This document shows, piece by piece, positions 9,259 through 17,636 of a stretch of 64,000 nt of DNA. A program made the position numbers and the translations under genes. The notes beneath the pieces are model-generated. The model saw only the letters and a list, made by a program, of their open reading frames with translations, made no database searches and was not told where the DNA came from. Position 1 is the stretch's first letter, and each line of letters starts with the position of its first letter. The DNA is from Crocinitomicaceae bacterium (GTDB lineage Bacteria; Bacteroidota; Bacteroidia; Flavobacteriales_D; Crocinitomicaceae), in contig JADJGJ010000001.1 in NCBI GenBank assembly GCA_016708105.1, positions 744,001 to 808,000 on the forward strand. The letters are read 5' to 3'.

Positions 9259-10398
9259 TTATTTTGTTTGTTCTTCCCTGATTTTTTGAATCTGGGTTGC
9301 AAAGAAAGTCTTTTTTTCGGGATAAACCAAACTTAATTGCTCATAAGCTTTGATTGCTTTCACATAATTTTTTTGCAAAACATAGATTTTTGCCAGCGTT
9401 TCAGTTACCAATTCGGGTGATTCTTGTAGGCTTTCCTTGGCTTTTTTGGTTGGATTATAGAAACTTGCTTGGGGTTTTGAAATGCGAGGCTCTTCTTGAA
9501 TGAATTTGTTCAGAATGGCATCCACATCTTTTCTGGTTAGCGTTCCTTTGCGTGCAGCTTCAGGCTGTTTTTCAACTTGAGTTTCTGCTTCTTTTTCCTG
9601 CGCAAGTTCTGTTGTATGTTCAGATTCTGATTTGTATGGTAATATGCCTTTTTGTTTGTAAATGAGCCACTCAATGAAAGTCAAATCGGCTAGATCAACT
9701 TTACTTTGTGGGAGTTCTTCCTGAGCTTCTGGTGTCTTGGCTGTAAGCGCCTCAGCAACAATTTCAGGCTCAGTTTCACTGTGATGTGCTTTCTCCTCGG
9801 TTTTTTGCTCTCTTATTTTTTCTTCTTCTGCCAGTTCTGCTTCATATACAATGCTTACCAAGTCTGGCGCAGTTTCTGTAATTGAAACATCTGTTGAAAA
9901 CTCTGGTAATTTTTGATCTTCTTCAATTTGTTTTTCCTCCGTTTCAATTTTTATTTCTGGTTCGCTAGCTGAAATTTTTTGAGGCTCAAATTTTTCTTCA
10001 GGTTTGGTTTCTGTTAAGATATCTTTTTCACCTTCATGAATGATCTTTTCAGATTGCAGATTTTCTGTTTTTTCAGTTTCTGCAATATGTTCAATGTGTA
10101 TTGATTGATTGTTAGGTTGTACAATTTCCAGTGATAATGGTGTTTTGTTCTGGTCAATTTTTTCGCCCGAATGAATGAGATGATACATTCTCTCTCTGTC
10201 TGCAACATAAGCAGCCGTATGATGTAATGCCTGATCAAAACCCAAATCATGTTGTTGCGCCAAGGCTTTTAAATAAATCAAGTGTAAGGTGCTGCTGTAC
10301 GCAAACTTGTCACGTAAATTGATCAGTTCGGTCACATCCAGCTCACCGGCTTTTTCAGGCTGCCTGACAACATCTGCTATGATATCTGCATTGATCAC
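9259..10398 (-). CDS. Bacteroidetes-type hypothetical protein with Glu/Lys-rich linker and C-terminal TPR
   Basis: This 379-residue protein starts at a GTG whose bases overlap the lptE stop (GTGA), which suggests translational coupling. The N-terminal 80 residues are helical with conserved-looking hydrophobics (TELINLRDKFAYSSTLHLIYLKALAQQ). Residues about 90-290 are a low-complexity linker very rich in Glu, Lys, Thr and Gln. The C-terminal 50 residues form one TPR-like hairpin (TLAKIYVLQKNYVKAIKAYE, then YPEKKTFFATQI). There is no signal peptide, so it is likely cytosolic. The function is unknown. Its fixed place between lptE and secG suggests a link to envelope biogenesis, which is only an inference. 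Confidence 0.85.
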   Translation of the reverse strand: MINADIIADVVRQPEKAGELDVTELINLRDKFAYSSTLHLIYLKALAQQHDLGFDQALHHTAAYVADRERMYHLIHSGEKIDQNKTPLSLEIVQPNNQSIHIEHIAETEKTENLQSEKIIHEGEKDILTETKPEEKFEPQKISASEPEIKIETEEKQIEEDQKLPEFSTDVSITETAPDLVSIVYEAELAEEEKIREQKTEEKAHHSETEPEIVAEALTAKTPEAQEELPQSKVDLADLTFIEWLIYKQKGILPYKSESEHTTELAQEKEAETQVEKQPEAARKGTLTRKDVDAILNKFIQEEPRISKPQASFYNPTKKAKESLQESPELVTETLAKIYVLQKNYVKAIKAYEQLSLVYPEKKTFFATQIQKIREEQTK

Positions 10399-10952
10399 CA
10401 GTTACTGCTTAATTTGTTGATGATATCTTGTGATAATTTATTATTGATGTCTTCAAGCAATGATTCTTCAACTGATGACAAATCCTGGTCTGCATTATAA
10501 TCTGAGAATTGGCTGAAATTGCTTTCAAAACTTTGTTTCTCATCTTTGTTGTTTATAACCGCAACCTGAATACCCACGGTAAGTCTGTTCAATGCTGCAA
10601 CTTCGTCTGATTGAACTGAAACAGGTGAGGTATTGTATTGAGAAATGACACCTGAAATTTCAATATCGGCATTTTGATTCACCAAATTTAATTTGCTTCT
10701 CGACAAAATAAAATTTTTCAGATAGTTTGTAAATGTCGCACCATAACCCGCCGGAGCATTGGATGCCTGTTCTTCAAAAATTTCTACTGAGAATGTATTG
10801 GCGTCAATACTTCCATCCAGCATAGAGTATTCAATTCTGCAACTTGTCGCAACTAAAACAAGGATCATAGACATCAAGGCAGCATGAACTGAGATTAATT
10901 TTTTTTTCAGTGGATGCATAGTTGCCTTTTTATTTTTTCTGAATGGTTTCAT
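10395..10952 (-). CDS. lptE: LptE-family LPS-assembly lipoprotein
   Basis: This 185-residue protein has a lipoprotein signal peptide ending in VATSC (lipobox cysteine at residue 38) and the fold pattern of LptE, the lipoprotein that plugs LptD and delivers LPS to the outer leaflet. Supporting features are CRIEYSMLDGSI after the cysteine, FEEQASNAPAG, a helix with FTNYLKNFILSRSKLNLVN, a beta strand ADIEISGVISQYNTSPVS, and a final amphipathic helix SVEESLLEDINNKLSQDIINKL. An internal ATG at 10919 gives a more normal signal length (27 residues) and has AAAAAGG just upstream; it could be the true start. It follows the sigma-54-type regulator by 39 bases. Family assignment rests on motifs and context. 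Confidence 0.85.
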   Translation of the reverse strand: MKPFRKNKKATMHPLKKKLISVHAALMSMILVLVATSCRIEYSMLDGSIDANTFSVEIFEEQASNAPAGYGATFTNYLKNFILSRSKLNLVNQNADIEISGVISQYNTSPVSVQSDEVAALNRLTVGIQVAVINNKDEKQSFESNFSQFSDYNADQDLSSVEESLLEDINNKLSQDIINKLSSNW

Positions 10953-10991
10953 CTACCGATTTTGTTAACGACACTTTGATTTATCTATTGC

Positions 10992-12236
10992 TTAAAGGTT
11001 GTATTCTTTGATTTTTCTATATAACGTGCGTTCAGATATTCCCAAGTCTTGGGCTGCGTATTTTCGCTTGCCGCGGTGTTTTTCCAATGCTTTTTTGATC
11101 AGTTCTTTTTCTCTGTCTTCCAAAGAGAGAGATTCTTCTACTTCGGCATGAACTTCGTAATCTTGATTGTAATCTGATGAACCAAAATGTGGCGAAGCTT
11201 TTTCAACACGTATTGGTTCAGGCACTATAGATTCAACTTGAGGCGTAATATCACGATAAAGTTTATCAATGAGTTGTCTTTTTTCATCTCCTGCTAGGGT
11301 TTCAGCCGAACCATGTTGTAATAATTCAAGCACAATTTTTTTAAGATCAGTGAGATCTTTTCGCATATCAAACAACACCTTGTACAATAAATCACGCTCA
11401 TTCAAATCACTGAATCCATCTCCTGTTTTTGCAATTGCCGGTAAAGTTGAATTGGAATAATCAGTAAGATAATTGCCTAATATTTCAGGTGTGATTTCTC
11501 TTTCACTTTCTATGACTGAGATTTGTTCTGTAATATTTTTAAGCTGTCTGATATTTCCCGGCCAGGCATAATGTGTGAGCATGTTCACAGCCGCTTCTGT
11601 AAGACGAATGGCGGGCATTCTATACTTCTCAGAGAAATCTACAGCAAATTTTCTGAACAGTAAATGAATATCCTCTGATCGATTTCTCAACGCAGGCAAT
11701 TGAATAGGTACAGTACTCAAACGGTAGTAAAGATCTTCTCTGAATTTTCCACTTTGAACGGCCTTGAGCATGTTTTCATTAGTAGCTGCAACAACACGCA
11801 CATTTGTTTTCATTATTTTTGATGAGCCCACCCGAATATATTCTCCGGTTTCTAAAACTCGCAATAATCTCACTTGAGTAGGGTGGGGGAGTTCTGCTAC
11901 TTCATCCAGAAATATCGTGCCTTGATCTGCTACTTCAAAATATCCCTTGCGTTGATCATGTGCTCCGGTGAATGAGCCTTTCTCATGACCAAATAATTCG
12001 CTGTCAATAGTTCCTTCTGGTATGGCGCCACAGTTTACTGCAATGTATTGTCCATGCTTTCGTGAACTTAACTGATGAATGAGTTTTGGAATTACTTCTT
12101 TTCCTGTTCCGCTTTCACCGGTGATAAGTACGCTCATATCGGTTGGCGCCACTTGAATAGCCACGCTGAGTGCACGGTTTAATCCTGCAGAATTTCCTAA
12201 GATGCCAAATCGTTGTTTTATATTTTGTACGTCCAT
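10992..12236 (-). CDS. Sigma-54-dependent transcriptional activator (AAA+ plus HTH, no sensor domain)
   Basis: This 414-residue bacterial enhancer-binding protein begins almost directly with the AAA+ domain. Walker A is GESGTGKE (about residue 40), the sigma-54 contact loop is GSFTGAHDQRKGYFE (Ser in place of the more common Ala of GAFTGA), Walker B is GTIFLDEVAEL, and the arginine-rich RVVAATN/FREDLYYRLS segment follows. A long linker leads to a Fis-type helix-turn-helix at the C-terminus (KYAAQDLGISERTLYRKIKEY). No receiver, GAF or PAS domain precedes the ATPase, so the signal input is unknown. The gene lies 5 bases after miaB and upstream of lptE and secG; the target promoters are not evident here. 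Confidence 0.95.
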   Translation of the reverse strand: MDVQNIKQRFGILGNSAGLNRALSVAIQVAPTDMSVLITGESGTGKEVIPKLIHQLSSRKHGQYIAVNCGAIPEGTIDSELFGHEKGSFTGAHDQRKGYFEVADQGTIFLDEVAELPHPTQVRLLRVLETGEYIRVGSSKIMKTNVRVVAATNENMLKAVQSGKFREDLYYRLSTVPIQLPALRNRSEDIHLLFRKFAVDFSEKYRMPAIRLTEAAVNMLTHYAWPGNIRQLKNITEQISVIESEREITPEILGNYLTDYSNSTLPAIAKTGDGFSDLNERDLLYKVLFDMRKDLTDLKKIVLELLQHGSAETLAGDEKRQLIDKLYRDITPQVESIVPEPIRVEKASPHFGSSDYNQDYEVHAEVEESLSLEDREKELIKKALEKHRGKRKYAAQDLGISERTLYRKIKEYNL

Positions 12237-12241
12237 CTTAC

Positions 12242-13678
12242 TTATTTATTGACAACTGTTCCTCTGGCGGTAGCGCTTGTAAACTCTGTGATTTTTACTG
12301 TAACATAATCTCCCGCTTTAAAATTTCCTTTTGGAAAAACAACAGTTAGATTTTGTGAGTTTCTGCCATATAATTCTTGATCTGATCGCTTGGATACTCC
12401 TTCCACTAAAACTTCATATTCACTGCCAACTGTCTGCGCATTACTCTGGTATGATAATTCTTGTTGCAATGTTTGCACTTCGTTGAGGCGTCGCATTTTT
12501 GTTTCCTCGGGTATATCGTCCGGATAGTTCCTTTCCGCAAGGGTTTTAGGTCGCTCAGAATAAAAGAACATATAGGCAAAATCAAATTTGCACTCTCGCA
12601 TCAAACTAAGCGTGTCTTTATGCTGGTCTTCGGTTTCTCCGCAGAATCCGCAAATCACATCGGTTGAAATTGCACAATCTGGCATGTATTTTCTGATTGC
12701 AGCAATGCGGTCAAGATACCATTCTCGTGAATATCCTCGGTTCATTTTTTGCAAAATCTCACTGTTTCCTGATTGCACCGGAAGATGGATGTATTTGCAA
12801 ATGTTTGCATACTTTGCCATGGTTTCCAACACTTCATCGGTCATGTCTTTTGGATGTGAAGTCGAAAATCTTACCCTCAGCAGCGGACTCACCAAAGCCA
12901 CTTTTTCAAGTAACTCAGCAAAGTTTACCGTTGGCTTTTCTGCATCAATAATTTCATTCTTTTTAGTAATGTTCCAGCGGTAACTATCTACGTTTTGTCC
13001 AAGTAGTGTCACTTCACGATATCCGTCTTCAAATAATTTTTTTGCTTCTGCTATAATAGATTCTGGATCTCTGCTTCGTTCACGTCCTCGGGTGAAAGGC
13101 ACTACACAAAAAGAGCACATATTATCACATCCGCGCATAATTGAGATAAAAGCTGAAACTCCGTTTTTGTCCAGCCGAACCGGTGAAATATCAGCGTAAG
13201 TTTCTTCTCTAGATAATAAAACATTAACGGCTTTTTGACCTCCTTCTACTTCTTCAATAAGTCTCGGTAAATCACGGTATGTATCAGGCCCTGCAACTAA
13301 ATCAACCAGTTTTTCTTCTTCCAGTAATTGTGTTTTTAATCGCTCAGCCATGCAACCTAATATGCCAATGATTAAAGAAGGCTTTCGTCTTTTTTGTTTT
13401 TGATATTGGTGAAGTTTGTTGCGCACACGCTGTTCTGCATTGTCTCTTATTGAGCAGGTATTCATCAATATCACATCTGCCTCCACAGCGTTGCGCGTTG
13501 TTGAGAATCCTTGTTGTGATAAAATGGATGCAACTATTTCGCTGTCTGAAAAATTCATTTGACAACCATAGCTTTCTAAATACAATTTTTTATTCCCTCC
13601 ATTGCTGGTTTCAAGCATAGTTGCACTTCCCTGCAAGGCTTCGTCTAATTCTTTTGACCCGGTCTGTCTCAATTCCAT
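12242..13678 (-). CDS. miaB: tRNA-2-methylthio-N6-dimethylallyladenosine synthase MiaB
   Basis: This 478-residue radical-SAM methylthiotransferase adds a methylthio group to i6A37 of tRNAs reading UNN codons. The N-terminal UPF0004 domain carries the three cysteines of the auxiliary cluster (YGCQMN near 39, MNTCSIRDNA near 75, LGCMAERL near 109). The radical-SAM cluster is RGCDNMCSFC near 183-190, followed by VPFTRGRERSR, which is diagnostic for MiaB. The C-terminal TRAM domain (residues about 415-478) binds tRNA. A short N-terminal extension of about 30 residues precedes the first strand. It heads the minus-strand run miaB, sigma-54 activator, lptE, TPR protein, secG. A TAAATTTG box sits 16 bases upstream of its ATG. 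Confidence 0.98.
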   Translation of the reverse strand: MELRQTGSKELDEALQGSATMLETSNGGNKKLYLESYGCQMNFSDSEIVASILSQQGFSTTRNAVEADVILMNTCSIRDNAEQRVRNKLHQYQKQKRRKPSLIIGILGCMAERLKTQLLEEEKLVDLVAGPDTYRDLPRLIEEVEGGQKAVNVLLSREETYADISPVRLDKNGVSAFISIMRGCDNMCSFCVVPFTRGRERSRDPESIIAEAKKLFEDGYREVTLLGQNVDSYRWNITKKNEIIDAEKPTVNFAELLEKVALVSPLLRVRFSTSHPKDMTDEVLETMAKYANICKYIHLPVQSGNSEILQKMNRGYSREWYLDRIAAIRKYMPDCAISTDVICGFCGETEDQHKDTLSLMRECKFDFAYMFFYSERPKTLAERNYPDDIPEETKMRRLNEVQTLQQELSYQSNAQTVGSEYEVLVEGVSKRSDQELYGRNSQNLTVVFPKGNFKAGDYVTVKITEFTSATARGTVVNK

Positions 13679-13694
13679 CTGCTGTATTTTACCG

Positions 13695-13702
13695 CAAATT
13701 TA
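13695..13702 (-). promoter_or_regulatory. Putative Bacteroidetes -7 box for miaB
   Basis: On the minus strand the sequence TAAATTTG matches the Bacteroidetes -7 consensus TAnnTTTG exactly, 16 bases before the miaB ATG. A TTGG lies 22 bases further upstream and could serve as a -33 element. Assigned by motif only. Confidence 0.5.
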
Positions 13703-13862
13703 GTGATATTTCAATGGTTGTATGCCAATCTGGCAGATAATTTATTAAACCTTATTTCTAATCCGAGATTTTTTTTTCAAAAACTTTATTATTATAAATA
13801 ATAAGGAGGCTTTCTTTTACCTTCTTATCATCGTCCTTAACGCTGACATCAATTTCTATTTA

Positions 13863-13870
13863 TAATTTTG
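13863..13870 (+). promoter_or_regulatory. Putative Bacteroidetes -7 box for topA
   Basis: TAATTTTG fits TAnnTTTG exactly and sits 43 bases before the topA ATG in the 235-base divergent gap shared with miaB. No good TTTG element is seen at the expected distance upstream, so the assignment is tentative. Confidence 0.4.
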
Positions 13871-13913
13871 TCGTGCTTAAGCCCCTTAAGGTTAAGTATT
13901 GTTTGAATAAATT

Positions 13914-16337
13914 ATGGGAAAAAATCTCGTTATTGTTGAGTCTCCTGCAAAGGCGACTACGATTGAAAAGTATCTCGGTAAAGAGTATATTGTAAAATCA
14001 AGTTTCGGACACGTTCGTGATCTGGCAAAAGGTGACAACTCAATTGACATTCAGAAAAATTTTGAACCTACTTACATAGTCTCACCTGATAAAACTAAGG
14101 TGATTACTGAATTAAAAAAATTAGTGAAAGAATCAGATATGGTTTGGCTTGCTTCCGATGAAGACCGTGAAGGAGAAGCCATTGCATGGCATTTGAAAGA
14201 GGCTTTGGGTTTGAAAGAAGGAAAGTATAAGCGAATTACCTTCAATGAAATTACCAAAGGTGCAGTGCTTGAAGCAATCAATAACCCACGTGATATTGAT
14301 GAAGATTTAGTAAATGCGCAACAGGCTAGAAGGATTCTTGACCGCCTTGTGGGGTTTGAATTATCTCCTGTTTTATGGAAAAAAGTGAAACCGTCTCTTT
14401 CTGCCGGCAGGGTTCAATCTGTTGCTGTTAGACTCATTGTTGAGCGTGAAAATGAAATTGAAAAATTCCAATCGTCAGCTTTTTACAGAACTGATGCATC
14501 ATTTTTGAATAGCAATAAAGTCAGCTTTAAGGCAAAACTTGAAGATAATTTTGATGAATACAATAAGGCGGTTGATTTTGTAAAAGCGTGTAATGGTTTT
14601 GACTTCAAAGTGGCTGATATCGCAACCAAACCGGCAAGTAAATCTCCGGCGGCTCCTTTCACTACTTCAACTCTCCAGCAAGAAGCCAGTTTAAAACTTG
14701 GTTTTTCAGTGTCGCGTACCATGACTGTCGCGCAAAAATTATACGAAGCCGGTTATATTAGTTACATGAGAACTGATTCAGTGAATCTTTCTGAAACAGC
14801 GCTCAATGCTGCTAAGGCTGAAATTGAACAAGCATACGGTAAAGAATTTCATCAACTCAGAAAATACAAAACAAAATCAGCCAACGCGCAAGAAGCTCAC
14901 GAAGCTATCAGACCAACTGATTTTTCTCGTCGCTCCATTGATGGTGAGCGTGATGAAGATCGCTTGTATCAATTAATTCTGAAACGCACACTGGCTTCTC
15001 AAATGGCTGATGCAAAGCTTGAAAGAACGGTTGCAAAAATTACCGCCCCGCAAAATAAATATTTTATAGCCAACGGTGAGGTGATCAAATTTGAAGGTTT
15101 TCTAAAAGTGTATCTTGAAACAAAATTGGATGAAGAAGAAGAAGAAATGGAAGGTATGCTGCCTGCATTGGCAACAGGTGAATCAGTTAACCCAAAGGAA
15201 ATTTCATCTTCTGAAAGGTATACAAGACCACCTGCACGTTATGTTGAAGCAAGTCTGGTAAAAAAACTTGAAGAGCTGGGTATTGGTCGTCCTTCAACGT
15301 ATGCACCAACCATTTCTACCATTCAAAAAAGAGGTTACGTTGAAAAAGGTGAGCGCGAAGGTGCTGAACGAAAGTATCGCGTAGTTTCTCTTCAGAATTC
15401 TAACGTAGAGGAAAAGTTATTGAGTGAACGCACGGGTAGTGATAAAGGTAAGTTGATACCTACTGACATTGGCCGAATTGTAACTGAATTCCTGGTTCAG
15501 AATTTTGGAAATATTTTAGATTATAATTTTACCGCAACCGTTGAGAAAGAGTTTGATGATATTGCGCAAGGATTGATGAAATGGACAAAAATGATTCATG
15601 AATTCTATAACCCTTTTCACTCAGCTGTTGAGAATACGCTTGAGCATTCAGAACGTGCAACCGGTGAAAGATTGCTGGGCATTGATCATGTTTCAGGGAA
15701 AAATGTCTACGCTCGTATAGGTCGTTTTGGTCCAATGATTCAAATTGGTGAGCAAGATGATGAGGAAAAGCCAAAATTTGCGACTGTAAAAAAGGATCAA
15801 AGTATTCAAACTATCTCTCTTGCTGAGGCGTTGGAATTATTCAAATATCCAAAAACTATCGGCGAATTTGAAGGGCATGAAGTGAAAATAAGTTCAGGCA
15901 GATTTGGACCGTATATTCAACATGATAAAAAATTTGTTTCAATCAGCGCTAAATTGGGTGATTCGCTTGAGAGTATGACTATTGATCGTGCAATACAATT
16001 GATTATTGCCAAGCGTGAAGATGAGAAAAACAAAACCATTAAAATTTTTGATGAAGATCCATCCATGCAATTGTTAAATGGCAGATACGGAGCCTATCTC
16101 AAAATTGGAAAAGACAATTTTAAATTGCCAAAAAATAGCGAGCCATCTTCATTGACTTATCAGGAGTGCCTTGATATTGCTGCAAGTCAATCAAAATCAC
16201 CAAAATCAAAATCTGCGGCAGCAAAATCAAAAACATCAACTACTGCTGAAAAAAAGCCGGTTGCAAAAAAGAAGTCAACGTCAAAAAAGGTAAGCGCTTC
16301 AGCAAATAAAATAACAGCAAAAAAAACTAAAAAGTAA
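13914..16337 (+). CDS. topA: DNA topoisomerase I (type IA)
   Basis: This 807-residue enzyme relaxes negative supercoils by a transient single-strand break. The TOPRIM domain begins at NLVIVESPAKATTIEKYLG and includes ASDEDREGEAIAWHL (metal-binding acidic residues). The catalytic tyrosine is Y284 in GYISYMRTDSVN. PSLSAGRVQSVAVRLI and GIGRPSTYAPTI are also invariant signatures. The C-terminal part has topoisomerase C-terminal repeats (RIGRFGPMIQIG, SGRFGPYIQHDKKFVS, NGRYGAYLKIGK) instead of Cys4 zinc ribbons. It ends in a tail of about 45 residues made nearly only of Lys, Ser, Ala and Thr. The stop lies 11 bases before the arginase-fold gene. Confidence 0.98.
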   Translation: MGKNLVIVESPAKATTIEKYLGKEYIVKSSFGHVRDLAKGDNSIDIQKNFEPTYIVSPDKTKVITELKKLVKESDMVWLASDEDREGEAIAWHLKEALGLKEGKYKRITFNEITKGAVLEAINNPRDIDEDLVNAQQARRILDRLVGFELSPVLWKKVKPSLSAGRVQSVAVRLIVERENEIEKFQSSAFYRTDASFLNSNKVSFKAKLEDNFDEYNKAVDFVKACNGFDFKVADIATKPASKSPAAPFTTSTLQQEASLKLGFSVSRTMTVAQKLYEAGYISYMRTDSVNLSETALNAAKAEIEQAYGKEFHQLRKYKTKSANAQEAHEAIRPTDFSRRSIDGERDEDRLYQLILKRTLASQMADAKLERTVAKITAPQNKYFIANGEVIKFEGFLKVYLETKLDEEEEEMEGMLPALATGESVNPKEISSSERYTRPPARYVEASLVKKLEELGIGRPSTYAPTISTIQKRGYVEKGEREGAERKYRVVSLQNSNVEEKLLSERTGSDKGKLIPTDIGRIVTEFLVQNFGNILDYNFTATVEKEFDDIAQGLMKWTKMIHEFYNPFHSAVENTLEHSERATGERLLGIDHVSGKNVYARIGRFGPMIQIGEQDDEEKPKFATVKKDQSIQTISLAEALELFKYPKTIGEFEGHEVKISSGRFGPYIQHDKKFVSISAKLGDSLESMTIDRAIQLIIAKREDEKNKTIKIFDEDPSMQLLNGRYGAYLKIGKDNFKLPKNSEPSSLTYQECLDIAASQSKSPKSKSAAAKSKTSTTAEKKPVAKKKSTSKKVSASANKITAKKTKK

Positions 16338-16348
16338 AATTTCAGGTG

Positions 16349-17506
16349 ATGAAAGATATCAGCATTTACTTTACTGAATTTGCGCAAAATCAAAGCTATT
16401 CTAAAGGGCAGGTTGGTGAAAAAGTCAGAATAAATTCAGATGCTGATTTTGAATTACCGATTGCAGGTAGCATTGCATTGATTTTTGTACCTGAATATAG
16501 AAATTCTAACTACAAAAAACCGGAAAAATTAATAGAACAAATTCGCCAAAAATTCTTCAATCTCATGGCAGGCGAATGGCAGTATAAAATCTATGATTTG
16601 GGCTGTATTCATCCCGGCAAAACACCTGAAGATACCTATGTTGCCTTAGCTGAGGTAGTGCATGAATTGGTTAAAGCAAAAGTTTTTCCGGTGATCATCG
16701 GGGGCAGTAATGATCTTACTTACGCGATATACCGTGGCTACCAACATTTAGAGCAAACAGTGAACATTGTAGACATTGATGCTTCACTGGATATGGGAAA
16801 TCCTGCAGATGAAATTTCTGCTGCGAATTGGCTGAGTAAAATTATTGTGCACAAACCAGGATATCTTTTTAATTATTGTCTGCTTGGTTATCAATCTTAT
16901 TTTTTAAATCCAGATGAAATGACCCTTCTTGAAAAAATGTATTTTGATGCATTTCGGTTGGGAGAATTTTATTCAGATGAAAAAATGGTAGAACCATTAG
17001 TGCGTAATGCGGATATATTGAGCTTTGATCTCAATGCAATCAGATCATCCGATTATCATGGGAACAGTGCCGGCATGCCTCATGGATTCTATGGCGAAGA
17101 CGCTTGTCGTATTATGCGTTATGCCGGTTGGAGTGATAAGCTCACCAGTATGGGCATGTTTAATATTACTGAGTACGATGGATCTTTGCGGTATGATGCC
17201 AATCTTATTGCTCAAATGATATGGTATTTTGTAGAAGGCTTTCATCAGAGAAAAAAAGATTATCCTGTTGGCTCTAAAGCCAGCTATACCAAATACACCG
17301 TGTCTCTTGATGATTTTAAAGATCAGATCATTTTCTACAAAAGTGATAAAAGCGGAAGATGGTGGATGGAGGTACCATACCCCAAAGTTGAAGGTATGAA
17401 ATATCAACGCCATTTATTGATTCCTTGCACCTACGAGGTTTACGAGAAGGCACTGCAAAATGAAATGCCAAATCTTTGGTGGAAAACTTTCCAAAAGTTA
17501 TCCTGA
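16349..17506 (+). CDS. Arginase/formiminoglutamase-fold protein with degenerate metal site
   Basis: This 385-residue protein (ATG at 16349; a GTG directly before it is possible) has the ureohydrolase fold. The binuclear manganese motifs can be aligned but are eroded. GGDH is GGSN (S120, N121), DAHxD is DASLD (D144, S146, D148), and SxDxDxxDP is SFDLNAIRSSD (D227, N229). Both metal-binding histidines and one aspartate are therefore replaced, so arginase or formiminoglutamase activity is unlikely. It follows topA by 11 bases and precedes the porP-gldKLMN block by 130 bases. The similar length and intact surrounding fold suggest a retained non-catalytic or re-purposed role. An annotation as formimidoylglutamase would be based on fold only. 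Confidence 0.85.
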   Translation: MKDISIYFTEFAQNQSYSKGQVGEKVRINSDADFELPIAGSIALIFVPEYRNSNYKKPEKLIEQIRQKFFNLMAGEWQYKIYDLGCIHPGKTPEDTYVALAEVVHELVKAKVFPVIIGGSNDLTYAIYRGYQHLEQTVNIVDIDASLDMGNPADEISAANWLSKIIVHKPGYLFNYCLLGYQSYFLNPDEMTLLEKMYFDAFRLGEFYSDEKMVEPLVRNADILSFDLNAIRSSDYHGNSAGMPHGFYGEDACRIMRYAGWSDKLTSMGMFNITEYDGSLRYDANLIAQMIWYFVEGFHQRKKDYPVGSKASYTKYTVSLDDFKDQIIFYKSDKSGRWWMEVPYPKVEGMKYQRHLLIPCTYEVYEKALQNEMPNLWWKTFQKLS

Positions 17507-17636
17507 TTATCAACAGAATGATGTTTGTTAATCAAAATTGTTTCAAAAAAAATAACACCATTTAAACTTTTTTTACTTATTTTAGCGCCTTGTTGGTGTA
17601 TTCTGACCCCAAAAAAGTGTGAAAAATAAATTAATT

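Noticed and set aside
16349..17506. A functional formiminoglutamase or arginase
   Set aside because: Both metal-binding histidines and one aspartate are replaced; no histidine-degradation genes are adjacent.
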